In this document: one piece after another, positions 1 to 12,184 of the stretch
Layout of the letters: the number at the start of each line of letters is the position of its first letter
How positions within the stretch are numbered: position 1 is the first letter of the stretch
Origin: Rotaria socialis
Taxonomy: Eukaryota > Rotifera > Eurotatoria > Philodinida > Philodinidae
Direction: 5' to 3'
NCBI GenBank assembly: GCA_905331475.1
Contig: CAJNYU010004302.1
Span: forward strand, 1-64,000
DNA: 64,000 nt
Made by a program: the position numbers and the translations under genes
Notes under the pieces: generated by a model
Told to the model about the DNA's origin: nothing
Database searches by the model: none
The model's input: the letters and a program-made list of their open reading frames with translations, nothing else

Positions 1-37
1 GATTCAATATAATTATGCAAAATTATTTGTAATTCAG

Positions 38-169
38 GACGAAGATGATTCAATTGTGAACGCCGACGTTCATCAAGTAAACCAGTTGATGAAAGAGTTG
101 CCGATGGTGCTGCGGGAAATTCTGTTTACGAACGACCAGGTATTCTATAAGAGCTTGTTCTATCACTGA
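38..169 (+). CDS. Terminal exon of an unidentified gene
   Basis: An AG acceptor (ATTCAG, ending at 37) is followed by 43 open codons and a TGA at 167-169. The peptide starts DEDDSIVNADVHQVNQL and ends FYKSLFYH; it is helical-looking with an acidic start. Codon use and the clean splice signal make a real last exon likely, but the rest of the gene lies left of the window. I do not recognise the family, and the phase of the exon is inferred only from the one frame that stays open. Confidence 0.5.
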   Translation, partial: DEDDSIVNADVHQVNQLMKELPMVLREILFTNDQVFYKSLFYH

Positions 170-1502
170 TTGAACTTAGTTCTTTTCTTCCAATGCTTTT
201 GCTACAGTACAAGTAATAACTTCGTTTCGTTAAGCAGGGACAGGTCCGCTATACAGATAAACATATATCCTAAATTAAAGATTGGACCAAAAATCAAACA
301 CCTTAAAAAACACGAATTTATGAATATTATATAAATTTACAATTATGAAACGAAATTTAAACATCAATAGTGGAGCTCACAGACATGACGGGCCACAAGT
401 TTGATCTGGTTTTCTCTAATATCAAATTCAGCCAAAATCAAATTATGAATTTCAAACTTAGACATGAACAACATTAAGCATCATCGTGATCGGAGTCATT
501 TTTGATAAAGGAAACAAGGGATTCGAGAAACTTTTAAACGCACTGATGAAGAGAGGCTGAAATCTCGAACATTAACTAATCCGATACCGGTCTAATCATC
601 CTTGTCCTAGAGCCTTCTGTAATATATTCAGCAAGCCATGTTCAAAATCAACGAAAAGTAGACTTACCCGAGACTCACAACTCAAATCTACAAAGTAATA
701 TCAGTGAAAGAGCTTTCTATCCGTCCAGCCATCCAGATTCGTGCATTTTCTGTATTAAGATTCTATCATATGATTATGCACAATCTCAACACTATCAAAC
801 GCACAATCTACTCCGAAGAGCTTTTACAGCAATATATAAAAAGTCCATATCCGAAGCATTATGCCTTCATAAATTATTGTGAAATCAGACTTTCTTCAAC
901 TCAATGTATTATCAATGTAATTTTCTTCTTCGATGCATTCTCAAAAAGTCAACAAAATATGACATCAAACTATAATACAATGCCGCAAACTTCAAAAATC
1001 ATCCTTCCAAATGCACAAATTACCCATCTACAAAGTCAAAATTTTTCCTCAACGCAACGCTCGTTTCTTCTCTCTATCCTATAAAGCCACAAACCATACT
1101 TCATCTCAGTCATCCAAGCGATAATTACACGCCAAAACCCTAAACAATGAGCCGTCTTAGCAAATAACCATGATTCCTACCGTGATCAAAATCCTTCTGA
1201 CTGCTGATGTTCCATACAACTCGAACTTCTACATCGAACACAAACTGTACCATATTCAACAAAGGCGGTTACGCGTCTCCTGGCTGGACTTACCACTAGA
1301 AAGCCACAACGGGGCCAGTATTGGTCTTATAACTCCTTCCCCCATTTATGAAATGACAACACTTCACAGCGGGCACCATTCCATACAGCTCGAAACTCTG
1401 CCTCCATCACAATCTCTTCTACACTCAACATAACTCGTTGGGCGAACTCAGGATGGAGTTACTGCTAGATGTCCTTAACCGGATCAGCATTAGAGTCATA
1501 AC
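170..1502. other. Intergenic, no supported gene
   Basis: I see no exon with splice signals and no recognisable protein on either strand. A near-repeat of about 18 bases (CCATACARCTCGAA) occurs near 1212 and again near 1383, so part of this stretch may be decayed repeat. Confidence 0.4.
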
Positions 1503-2500
1503 CAGAGATGCCAGATGTGAAAGTCGAAAATCCGGAATTTTGTTTTCAAAATCCGGAAACTTCCGGAATTTTTTTTCAGAATCCGGAAAGAATCCGGAAA
1601 GGCTGTCAAGAATCAGTTTTAGTCACGGAAAGAACCTCTTTCTCAGATATATTATCAATAACTTTATATATTTTCACAAAATAAAACATATTTTAATTAC
1701 ACAAAGAAAAAACAAACACCTAAGTATAGTTAACTTATAGAAAATAACTTAGAAATTATACAATTTACAGTTAATTAACACGTTGTTTTTTGGCACAATA
1801 TTTTTCATTACAATGAATAAGTTTCAGCAGTTCTGGTTTTGATAAAAAAAATTATAAAGGACGAGGGCAGATAAGGCTCTTTTTCCGCACCCAAAATATT
1901 TTGGTTTTTTATATTAAAATCAAGTCAACAACGACTCCTGGTGATACTGCAAAGGTTTATTTTGCAACAACTCTCCATCAATTTTTGTATCCATACTTGT
2001 ACTCTCTCACAGGGATGGCCAAAACTTATTTTTAACATTGCTGTGGGAGATTACAAGTATGGATACAAAAATTGATGGAGAGATGTTGCAAAATAAACCT
2101 TTGCGGTATCACCAGGAGTCGTTGTTGACTTGGTTTTAATATAAAAAACCTAAATATGTTGGGTGCGGAAAAAGAGCCTTATCTGCGCTCGTCCTTTCTG
2201 TACATGATAAAAATGAGTTAAAACGAATTTTTAATTCAGCTACAACAAGTTTCATTGACATACGATTTCGTTTATCGTCGTATAGATATCTACACTAGAA
2301 GAGAAGAGAAACTATATGCACCGAGAAAGAAATAGCAATTGAACTTCTAAGGTGACCAGTAGAAGAAAATATTAAATCTCAACCAAATTATTCACAATTT
2401 AGAATGCTAAAATGAATGAAATAAAACTGAAATAAGAAATGGCTAAAATCCGGAAAAAATCCGGAAAAACTTCAAAAATCCGGAACACCTGGCATCTCTG
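1503..2500. mobile_element. Non-autonomous DNA element with terminal inverted repeats
   Basis: The ends are perfect 12-base inverted repeats: CAGAGATGCCAG at 1503-1514 and CTGGCATCTCTG at 2489-2500. Just inside both ends are several copies of AATCCGGAA (left 1528-1600, right 2450-2485), giving a second inverted layer. No transposase is encoded. The element carries the palindrome 1857-2196 in its centre. A target-site duplication is not obvious. It is probably a MITE-like element mobilised in trans; the family is unknown. Confidence 0.7.
1857..2196. repeat. Nested palindrome, 156-bp arms
   Basis: The left arm 1857-2012 (starts AAGGACGAGGGCAGATAAGG) is repeated inverted with few mismatches at 2041-2196, around a 28-bp loop. 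The arms have sharp outer ends, so this looks like a separate foldback element inserted in the 1503-2500 element rather than part of it. Confidence 0.8.
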
Positions 2501-2627
2501 TAAGTGACACCGCAGTGTCAACACTCTTCGTTCTTCCACTCTGTTTCACGTCTATTGTGAATTTTACCGGTACTGTAAAATTACTATCCAACGTCTAAGT
2601 TTATTCAAAAAAAGAGATAGAACTACT

Positions 2628-2999
2628 ATGTCGCTTGTTGCGTATCATGAACAGGTAAAAATAATCACAGAAACTTGACAAATAATACAGTATTGTGTAT
2701 TGTTGTAGGGCAAAAGCACGATGGCTCAGCTAAAAGACGACTATTACGAACTGAAACAATTATACGCGACAAAAAACATATTGGAAGCTGATAAAAGACG
2801 TATCGAAGAAAAAAAAGCAGAACTAATGCGCACAACGAATCAAGCTTACGAGAACCAAGCAATGTATCTGCAAGAAAGAGAATTGAACAATAAGTTGGAT
2901 AATCTACACAGGCAGATTCAGAAAATCGAATCAAATGTAGATCTTGGTTTCCGGCTTTTTCAAGCCATCGCCGATGAAACTGGTAAACGACTAAAATAA
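2628..2999 (+). CDS. Small coiled-coil protein, 105 residues
   Basis: Exon 1 is 2628-2654 (MSLVAYHEQ), intron 2655-2708 is GT-AG, and exon 2 is 2709-2999; the join is phase 0 and continues GKSTMAQLKDDYYELKQL. The protein is almost wholly charged helix with heptad-like spacing (ELKQLYATKNILEADKRRIE, then NNKLDNLHRQIQKIES), so a coiled coil is very likely. There is no signal peptide or membrane segment. The start at 2628 is preferred to the internal Met at 2721 because the splice signals are good and the join keeps frame. I cannot name the family; it resembles small subunits of larger coiled-coil assemblies. Confidence 0.65.
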
Positions 3000-5804
3000 G
3001 CTTTTATCCATTAATTTTCCTTTTCAGATAACAAATTAAAAAATGTAAAACAGCAATAGTGAAAGGCGGACGCATTCGTGTGTGACACAGATACATTCAT
3101 GCCAAGAAAATACACACCCATATGCTTCTTTTAAGAAGCAAGAAAAGAGAAAAAAGAAATTAAAAGAAAAAAATGAATAGCATTAGAATCCTTTTTTCAA
3201 TGATAGATTAAATAAAACTATCGCATGTCCAAGATATTGTCTGCACGACTAGATGCGAACTAGAATGATATAAATACTGTATAATAGTTTTATTTATGTC
3301 TATCCAAAAAATGTATCCCAATGAGATTTTCGTCCATAGCCATATAATGGTCGAGATCGACGATCAAGATTTTGAGAAGGAAATAAGAATCGTCGTTGCA
3401 TTGATGCTGAAGGTCTTATACTACGTGACATGTCATTGTAGTTTTCGTTGCTATTGTTGTCGTCGTCGTCATCACTTTAAAAAAGTTGTGCTCTTCGACT
3501 TCTCAAGAGTGCTAGTAATTTTGCGTCACTTGGTGAGTCAAGCAAATACTTTATTGACAATTTTGAAGCAGGCTCAATATTTTCTGATGATCCTACTTGA
3601 ACTTGACAAAAGTAAACAATGAAACGAAAAAGAATATCCAATATAAGTCTTTATCTTACCGCATGATAGAATAATACATATAAAAACAACTGTGAATATC
3701 AACACTTTCATCACGGTTTCTAGAAAAAATACGAATGATGGTGTCAAATATTGAAATAGAATGTATGTCTCTCTCTCTTTTTATATATATATATAAGAAT
3801 ACACGATGTTAGTAGGTGTCAAAATAAGAGATGAATTGTAACATTCATCAAAAAAAAATGATGTTGTTTTTCACTATACTGCTCCTATAAAAAGCGAAAA
3901 AAAATTGAAAAAGACATTCTTCACTTTATTTGGTCGCCATCAAAACGAATTGTTTTGAACATGATACTCATGATGACAAGAAGTACACAAAATATTAATC
4001 ATGAAATGAACTTTTGTCGACAAAAAACAAATTTCTATGAAAAAAAGGAAGCTTCATAGAATGTTCTATTGTCCTTCATACATATTATCTAGCATCCTTT
4101 TTGGAAGTATCCTTACGCAAAGAAGATGACAAATTACTTAATGTATGTTGACTGATTATTGAAATGAACTAGTATTGTTAATTATGAGAAGGCGTTTGTA
4201 AGGAGTGATGAATTTCTAATATACTATAATTAATGAATAATAGAAAATACAAACCCTTTATATGTTAATTGCTATTAAACAATGTGAAACCCACACATAT
4301 ACTTATTCACATAAATATCAATGAATAAAGATTCCATTGAAAATTTATTATTACCTATACATCAATTTTCATATTCGTCTCATTAAATTTCTATAAAATA
4401 GTTGTCACTTGATTTTCAATTAGGCACAATTATCAACCAAATAATTTCTTGCCGATGTTATTTTGATTTCCTCTAATTGCAAATCTTTCATACATAAATG
4501 AAAGCATAGCATATTGCATATATAGAAAGGAATATATTTTTGGGAATCGGTAAAATTGAAATAAAAGAACACTGTACACATCAGATGAAATCGACGAAAA
4601 AAAAAGACAAAATAAATATACTTGAATGAATAAACAACAAAAAGAAAAAGATTTATTACATAAAACATGTCTACTATGGGTAAGTGAAAGCAAAACGGAA
4701 AGACAAATACACACATATACGAACATATTAATTCATCATCAATTAAATCAATTGAAAACAGACTGACCTATCTATCGTGAGGAAAAGACAAATACAATCT
4801 GCTTGTACTCTACGTTTGCTTTTCAGCAATCGATTATTTTGTCAAGATTTAGATGAACAATAAAATGATAATTAATTGTATCGTGTGCCAAAAGAATAAT
4901 TTTAAGAAATACAGATTTTAACTTTGCCAACGCGTTTCATGTTTTTTATTCAAAAATTGAAACATTCATCAGGGCTCTGCATTACATTCTTAGGCATACA
5001 TTAAAAAATCAAGAGATGAGTAACTGGCAGTCATAATTAAACAGTATGACAATTTTAAAACTAATACAATTAAAAAGAAATGGAAAACGATAAAAATGAA
5101 TAAAACAAATTTCTTTTGCTCATATTTGCAAATTTTCAACAAAAACAAGAAAATTTTTTTTCTAAAGATCCAATGCACAAAAAGAAAGCTGTTGCAATTT
5201 AATACCAAAATAAGAAATCTCTATTTTGTATATATAACCATCTTTTTTAATAATCATTATTAATTTTTTGTATATATAAACAGGTTTTTTTTCTCTAATT
5301 TTTGTATACATGAACAGCTTTTTCTAATTTATATATATATATTTTACATTCCAAATTTTTATCACCAATTAATTTCATATTAAGTAATTTAAATTGAATG
5401 TATAATAGTAATCGTGTATCAGCTTTTGCTACAAGCTTTTACCATCACATTTCTATCTTTTAATGACCAGCTTTTTTCAGCATTTTTAACTTTTAATCTG
5501 TCATTTTAATTTGCTAAATTGATTTTTTACAATTATAATTGAATAAATTCTATTTATTGCGTATCAGCTGTTGTTGCAAATTTTTAACATTCCATGCACC
5601 TAAGACCGGCTTTATTTCATTTATTGGGGATTCAATAAAGTATTTGTTCCAAAGAGTATGAAATTTTTGCGGAAATGTTTTCATGTTTAAACAATAGGTA
5701 AAATGAACGAACATAGTTCTATTATAATTAATTATACTTTCTTCTTTTTTATTCATATAAATCATTTTTTCTCGCAATGCATTATAATTTGTATTTGATA
5801 CACT
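3000..5804. other. AT-rich intergenic stretch
   Basis: Strongly AT-rich with homopolymer runs and short TA repeats (for example 3781-3795 and 5328-5340). Open frames here are low-complexity and lack splice support. The end nearest the retroelement may hold its 5' untranslated region. Confidence 0.45.
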
Positions 5805-7760
5805 TTGATTCATATTGTAATTTTGAAATACATGGTTGAATTGTTTTTCTATAAATTCAAGAGTTGTGATGCAATCGATCGATTGGAAAAAGCTATTTTA
5901 AAATATATTCAAAATTGTAGACAACATGTAAAAAACATGGCTGAAAATAAAATAAGATTAGCACAAGTACAAATGGAAGAATATAAAGCACTAGAAGACT
6001 TTAAAGAAATAGCGACGCCAAACCAATGGAATATTCATTTAATTTTAAAATCAAATATTATATGATCAAATGCGTCAATTAATAAAAGAACATCGTATGC
6101 AAACAATGTCCTTGCATTTACAATCAATTACTCGTGAAAGAGAAATTATAACCGATGAAATGAAAAATATTATACAAGGCATTTTACCAGAAAATGATAA
6201 AAGATTTAATGGTGAAGAAAATCCTGGTTCTTTAGCATTTAAACATTACAATGATCTACGTGAAAAACGTTTAAATTTAGAAGCTGAACAATCACTGTAT
6301 TTTTTTAGAAGAGCAGCGAGTCGAGAGCGAAGTCAACGAACAAGACGAAATTGTTGCCCCGACTCTTACAAGATCGTTGGGCGAGGATTTCTCGCTCCAA
6401 CTATAAGAAATGAAGCAAAAGCAAAATTAACCGAGGAAGAATATCAATTACTAAAATTAGGTCCTCGATTTATCTATAATGATCCAAAAGCGGCTTCTCG
6501 ACGACGAACAACTGAGTTGACTGTACTGAAACGAAAAATTGAAACTCGTTTTTTCAAAAAAAAAGCAAGCTCCGGTAGATCAGTCGATCAATTTATAGCC
6601 GAATTGGATAGGATAATAAAAAACTTACATGATACAACGATTAACAAAACAATTCGAAAACATAAAGAGCAGCGTGAAATAATTACATATGATAATTTAT
6701 TAGAAACAATTGATTTTAATCAATATCAACTTACTAAATGTCCAATTACTACTGATAAACAGAGAAAACAGAAAAATTATGGAAGATTGATCAAACGGTT
6801 AAAACACAAGCTTCGTTCCACGAATATAGTTATCAAGAAAACAGATAAATCTAAAGTTTTTCATTTAGGTAAATTACAAGATTATCATAAAAAATCTGAA
6901 GAATATATGGAAAAGACTGAAGCATATGAATGTTTACATCAAAATGATCCATTACCAAATTTAATTGAAAGTACAAATAAATATTTGTTAAAGTTAAGAT
7001 TAGATAATTGGATAACACAAAAACAATATGAACAATTGAGTATAAAAAAAGACGAAGTGGAATTAGCACATTTATTTTATTTATCAAAGGCTCATAAGCC
7101 AGGCACTCCACTCCGTTCAATTGTATCTGGACTCAAACATCCAACTATAAAAATATCGAGATTTCTCGACGAACTACTTCGTCCACTATTTGATAGAATG
7201 GCATCAAGCACAACTGTTACTTCTGGAATTGAAGTGATTAAACAGTTATATGAATGGTCAAAACGTAATGCACGTCAAGACACTTTAATATGTACAATGG
7301 ATGTAATAGATTTATATACGATGATACCACAAACAGAAGGGATCTTGGCAATTAAGAAAATGCTGGATTACTTGAACCTAAAACAGATTAATGGTTTAAA
7401 AATTGAAACTATTATTCGTTTATGTCGATTCGTGGTGCGTAATAATTATTTTTCTTACGACAGTAAATATTATCATCAAATACGTGGTGGTGCGATGGGT
7501 TCTCCGCTAACTCTAACTATTGCAAATGCTTATATGTTCTTTTTTGAACGTGATATCGTTAAGCAAATTAACAATAGCAATGGACTCTACATACGATATA
7601 TTGATGATATATTTATTACCATTAACTGGTCTTCTCAACATTTAGAAAAGCAAATTGATCGATGGAATAAATTCGATCTCAACATAAAATTAAAAGCTGA
7701 AGTTGGGTATACAACAAATTTTCTTGATTTATATATAGAGAACAAAAATGGTGAATTATT
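5805..7760 (+). mobile_element. Athena-like Penelope retroelement, 3' truncated
   Basis: The block carries an N-terminal coiled-coil region (5805-6065) and a reverse-transcriptase reading frame (6070-7760). It stops abruptly in the reverse transcriptase where a telomere-motif hairpin begins at 7761. Athena elements are endonuclease-deficient Penelope-like elements known from bdelloid telomeric regions. No long terminal repeats are visible. The 5' boundary is uncertain. Confidence 0.75.
6070..7760 (+). pseudogene. Penelope-type reverse transcriptase, broken at both ends
   Basis: Reverse transcriptase of the Penelope/Athena class, which copies element RNA onto DNA ends. From the start at 6070: LGPRFIYNDP near residue 131, a conserved N-terminal Penelope motif; YLSKAHKPGTPLRSIVSG near 337; motif A with its Asp (CTMDVIDLYTMIP, near 408); RGGAMGSPLTLTIANAYMF near 472; the catalytic YIDDIF near 509; and the last recognisable motif NFLDLYIENKNGELL ending at 7760. 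Beyond this, the expected thumb region is missing and the frame runs into the telomere-motif hairpin and unrelated sequence, closing only at 8142. Upstream, 5805-6065 encodes more of the coiled-coil N-terminus in another frame, so there is a frameshift or unrecognised intron at about 6065. The copy is probably inactive. Confidence 0.85.
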
Positions 7761-7887
7761 GAGGGTGTGGGTGTGGGTATCGATGTGCACCATTCACCCA
7801 TTCATAGTCATATCCACACAGACATCTACATCCATACCCAATCAAAAACACTCCCACGCCACAAAACCACACCCACACCCACACCTT
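7761..7887. repeat. Telomere-motif hairpin module 1
   Basis: GAGGGTGTGGGTGTGGG begins at 7761 and CCACACCCACACCCACACC ends at 7886, inverted with respect to each other around a roughly 85-bp core that is itself C/A-rich. The module is the exact 3' limit of the reverse transcriptase on the left and the edge of decayed PPR sequence on the right. Confidence 0.8.
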
Positions 7888-8104
7888 GGTAACCTCTTCC
7901 TAGCGCACTATTGGCTTTCGAGACAGTCTCTCACACTTTCTAATTTTAAACTTTCCCCAAGCGAAAGTGCTGATATTTGGCCACGCCGATATGTAAGTTA
8001 CCTCATTGATCAAATGTGCAGGTATTTCATGAAAAAGTTCAATGGCTTGATAACGCATTCCATTCAAACCAAAAGTCTTAATTTAAAACAGTGGAAAACG
8101 AGCG

Positions 8105-8560
8105 AAACAGTAAATTCTTTTAGAGAGACGTTTGGTTTTTAACAAACTCATCGCTGTGTATCCAAATTGGTCTAGTTGATGAAGAGTCTGGAAAACTTCT
8201 TTGGCTTTTTCAATACGACCGCATTTCCCCTAGCGCTTTAATTATTCGATTAAACGAGAAAGAAAAGGTCAATATTCGTTGTAATTTATCTACATATCAA
8301 TCAAAGCATTTGCAATTTGGTGACTGAGTAGAAAAGTTCTTGGAATTTGTTCGACTGTCGATTGAGATAAAGACGACGTTCCAATGTGTGCTAATGCTTT
8401 GATGACATTCCAATAGATGAGTAGATCTCCTTTGATGCGATCAATCTCTATTTGATGAAATAAACTCAATGCTTTTGAAAAATTATTTTCTTTGCTAAAT
8501 CCACTCAATAAAATGATTTCTTATTGCAATTGTATAAATGCGATGAAACATCCCAAAACA
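8105..8560 (-). pseudogene. Pentatricopeptide-repeat (PPR) gene remnant, plant-like
   Basis: Read on the minus strand, 8508-8290 gives LSGFSKENNFSKALSLFHQI and, further on, SHQIANALIDM. From 8226 down it continues KCGRIEKAKEVFQTLHQLDQ. Together these are the classic PLS-class PPR pattern (ALIDMYGKCGRIEKAKEVF), which in plants binds organelle RNA; PPR proteins of this type have been reported from bdelloids. The join is broken: a 63-bp stretch with no GT start splits the codon after IDM, giving an in-frame TAG. An in-frame TAA lies just upstream of LSGF, and the sequence toward 7890 has no PPR character. This is most likely a decayed fragment rather than an expressed gene. Confidence 0.7.
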
Positions 8561-9119
8561 AGAGTTTTTTGTTTAAAGTATTCTTTTATAGATATTTTTC
8601 ATAATATAAATAAATGATAACTCATAAATTATGAGCTCGCTCACTTTTAATTATCATTATCTAATGAAACAGAACTGATTACATTAGACTGTATTCTTTA
8701 CAATTATTGTGCCTGTCATCTAATTAGAATAATGATTCAAGTTGTGTACAATTCATGATTATTTTATTGTTTATGCAGGTGTGGATATTTGTAGGAGCTG
8801 TTACTCTGTACACAGACAAAACGCCCACCAACCCTACGAATTAATAGAGACTATATAGAAAATAAAGATTGATAAAGTTAAATTAGTTTTATTCAACGAT
8901 ATTGATCTCGAGCAATGAATAAACATAGATATTATAGAACATAAACAATAATCACAGATTCACACGAAAAATTACAACAAACAAATCTTATACAAACAAA
9001 TGGTACACAAACAAGTTTCCATCTTCATTAATATATGTCGATACATATATGGTTTAATACGCACATATGCTTAAAACAGACATATTAAAAAAATGCCAAC
9101 AATATTTTTCTTCATTTTC
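8561..9119. other. Intergenic, nothing recognised
   Basis: AT-rich sequence without supported exons. A short GTGTGGATATTTG stretch near 8780 is too weak to call a telomere-motif module. Confidence 0.4.
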
Positions 9120-10231
9120 GTTTACCACCACGATCGGCGGATTGAGATCGTTCTCTGATACGCTTCCTAGAAAAGAACAATTGTATTAATACGTGTGTAA
9201 AATGAAAGCTTGTGAATCGTGTAAAGAATAGGTACCCAATGAATATATTAGTTAATTTTATACTTCGTAATAACATGACAATTCGATCACACTCCCATTC
9301 CACTAGATCAACTGTTGAGAAATTGTGCGATGCATACCTATCTATACTAATTACATCAGGTTTTATATTTCGATATAGAAGAATATGGATAGACTTGGTC
9401 TAGAGATTTACATATCATAAATCACCTCCCCTGCCATGCTAGAGTGTAGCAAGCTTACCAATTTATTAATGAGACAGATTGCAGGGTACAAGTACTGTAT
9501 TCTATAAATTTGTCACTAATTTTAGGCGCTAAACGTTGCCCATCTCTTTCCAAAACTATCGAGAAAAAAGGTTGTAAATAAAATGGAGCTATCAATCAAA
9601 TGATTTACAATGAACTCCTAAAGAACATCTCGATTTTTCTTTATTATAAAAAGAATAAGGCAGGATACACGAAAACAGGTACACTGCAAATTCTTAACGG
9701 TACAAATCGCAAACCTTCATGACGTTTCTCGATTGAAACTATTCAAAGCAATACAGTACATCATTTTTTGAAACAACTTAAATTCTTGCGTTATTCAGGT
9801 ACTATTTTTCTAAACTAGTTTACTATACATGTTAATTATGCGATATCAATAACTCTCATTTTAAACGTCACTATTTGTTGACTCTGATTCGTGCAATATG
9901 CAATGACGTGTCAGATGTAGGCTTCTATCAATCTCTGAAAACTTCAAGCAGTCTCGAAATCGTCAATCCTCTATTATAAGCTTAGCTACTCTTAGGAGTA
10001 CATCCAGAGATGGGGTATAATACTGTGCTTCTTATGAGAAACAGTATTTCAAATTTGCCTTTATCGTATAAAAACAGTTGGTCGCAATACAACCACATCT
10101 GAAAGCGCATTAATTTCTAAAAACATCCAATTGCTATTTATTCTGTATTCGACGGCTGAGATGAGGAGGGGAGGAAGAAACTAGCTACGGGGGGGGGGGG
10201 GGGGGGAGGGTCGAATATGTTNNNNNNNNNN

Positions 10232-10309
<78 letters not shown>

Positions 10310-10878
10310 ATCGTTACATATGAATTAACTGAAACAAAGCAATAGAGAATGATTTTTTTGAAAATTCTACGAGATAAACATTAATATACGTACACTTCAA
10401 AGCTACTTGTTTTTCAAAACTGGCAATGACTGTATTGAGACCAGCTTGTAATTTTGAATGTCTAAAAATAATAAACGACCAATCATCGTTAATAGAAGGA
10501 AATAACGAACTTACTGATACATGAAGAAAAACTTTTCACTCTTTTCAATACAAAAACCATAATCCATGGCGCTTTTGATGTCACTTTCAACATCTAAAAC
10601 AATACGAAAATGAAATATTTTCCAGGAGAACAGAAGATAGTTTTACCTCCATAATTTTTCGAGAAATAATGCCATTCGGCTCGAGACTTGTAATTGAGTA
10701 TAATTTTTTCATTGCTTGTTTCATCCTTATGCTGGTCGATCAGTTTAGTTATCATCTGGCAATAGAATAACTATGAATGTACATCAAAATGAGCATACTA
10801 AAAGCGAACCTTGATTGCTTCTTCATAATTTTCATTGTCGGCCAATACCCAAGTATCATGAAAGCTCGCGTTATCCAT
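9120..10878 (-). CDS. Unidentified multi-exon gene spanning an assembly gap
   Basis: Five pieces can be seen on the minus strand. Exon 1, 10878-10810, starts MDNASFHDTWVLADNENYEE, with an in-frame stop just upstream. Exon 2, 10755-10647, reads MITKLIDQHKDETSNEKIIL and on to WHYFSKNYG. Exon 3 is 10593-10515 (DVESDIKSAMDYGFCIEKSE). Exon 4 starts at 10461 (HSKLQAGLNTVIASFEKQ) with an unclear end near 10390-10407. Phases agree at the first three joins. A basic last exon, RKRIRERSQSADRGGKRK then TGA near 9120, follows a TTTTCTAG acceptor at about 9170. Whether it belongs to the same gene is uncertain, because the gap at 10222-10231 and 1 kb of sequence lie between. The helical repeats hint at a TPR-like fold, but I do not recognise the family. 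Confidence 0.5.
10188..10309. other. Assembly gap with poly-G and poly-C flanks
   Basis: A run of about 19 G, a short AGGGTCGAATATGTT stretch, ten N, then about 78 C. Such runs, oriented toward a gap, are typical of false base calls at read ends and probably not genomic. Confidence 0.8.
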
Positions 10879-10879
10879 G

Positions 10880-11322
10880 AAGAATTAGGAGAATTATCTA
10901 AACGTTCGACGATATTATTCTGTTACATTTGAAAAAAACACAAATATATAAATATATGTGAATCTTTGTTCGGCTCATTTCTATATAGACAAAAGAATAA
11001 GAGAAACAACCTCCAATTCAACTCTACACGATTGGTACGAGAGATGTCATTGATGACACGCACACCACAGGAGAACGTATTCATCCTTGGGCAGTCACAT
11101 CTGATGATGGAGTGTAACCTATGACGAATCCATGAGTAAGATTTCATGTAAGTGTAAGATTTTCGTCTCCTATGAAAACATCATACTAGAAAAAAAATAT
11201 ACTTCGATCAGATTTTTCTTCATGCTAAGTTCAAAGAACAATCAGCCAGACTGAATGTTATAAATACAGATATTATCCTTATTTCTATAACATACAAGGT
11301 AACGCGACGTTTGCGTCGCCAA
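10880..11322. other. Intergenic, nothing recognised
   Basis: Upstream flank of the minus-strand gene, then AT-rich sequence. No exon with splice support was found on either strand. Confidence 0.35.
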
Positions 11323-12118
11323 CCCTCTACTGAAAGGATTTAGCCATGTGGAACGTAGCTATCCAAAACTATCTAGCTGAGAGACTTCACATTTTATAGC
11401 TTCTAGCTTCGAAACGATTTTCATGGCAAACACGATTGATAACCGAGCATAAATAGAAAACTTGCTTGGAAGTATCACCAAGAAAGCGGCATTTAATTAC
11501 TACTTACTAATATATATGGCAATACTGAAGTTAAGTGCATCCGATCTGCTACAGCTCAAGCTACGCCCCCAAAAACCTTCGACCAACTTAATAGCGGAGT
11601 GAAGAAAAAGACCCATTCATAAGAGCTATGATCGAAATACTCCATTTTAGTAAAGTTACAACTCAAATTGGTCTATGAATTAGATATTTAACATGAGTCT
11701 GCACGAATAGATCAGAGATTACATCAAAGTGTCTTTTTCTAACTCGATTTCTGTCAGATTTGTCCTAATTTTTGCTCAAACTCATGTGGGTTCATTTTGT
11801 TTCGGTGCGTTTCCCGTCTAGAATGGATATATTCATTCTTGAGTGCACGTTCACACATAGATAAATCTGAGATTTACATCTTTTGAATCAAACTCACTCG
11901 CAATCGGGAAAAACTAAACTTATTAAGATAATCACGACATACATGAATTTCAAATGTTTCACACGAGCTAAGCAATTATTTCACGACCTGTCGTCGGAAG
12001 AAATTCAAAATATGTCCTATTTTCGAAAGTTATTTCAACATTTCTGATCGAGACAACGTGTAACTGTTCTATAAATCTGCAAGGTAAGTAGTCCTATAAT
12101 AACAACAGATTTTCAACT

Positions 12119-12184
12119 AGTGGGGGCGGCCAGCCATTCGTCGGCTCCCCAGAGAGGCGCCACTCACGACTAGCCGCCCCCACT
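12119..12184. repeat. GC-rich hairpin, GTGGGGGCGGC stem
   Basis: AGTGGGGGCGGC at 12119-12130 pairs with GCCGCCCCCACT at 12173-12184 around a 42-base loop. The stem is by far the most GC-rich sequence nearby. The right-hand side, ACTAGCCGCCCCCAC, resembles ACTAGCCGCCCACAC in telomere-motif module 6, so this could be a diverged relative. Confidence 0.65.

Noticed and set aside
704-1740. Several open frames of 87-126 codons
   Set aside because: No splice signals, family likeness or coding-like composition; the last overlaps the 1503 element end.
4420-5208. Hydrophobic minus-strand frames resembling membrane proteins
   Set aside because: They arise from A/T-rich low complexity (Phe/Leu/Tyr-rich) and overlap each other in two frames.
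7761-8142. Continuation of the reverse-transcriptase reading frame to 8142
   Set aside because: The peptide after 7760 is a translation of telomere-like repeat and unrelated sequence with no RT motif.
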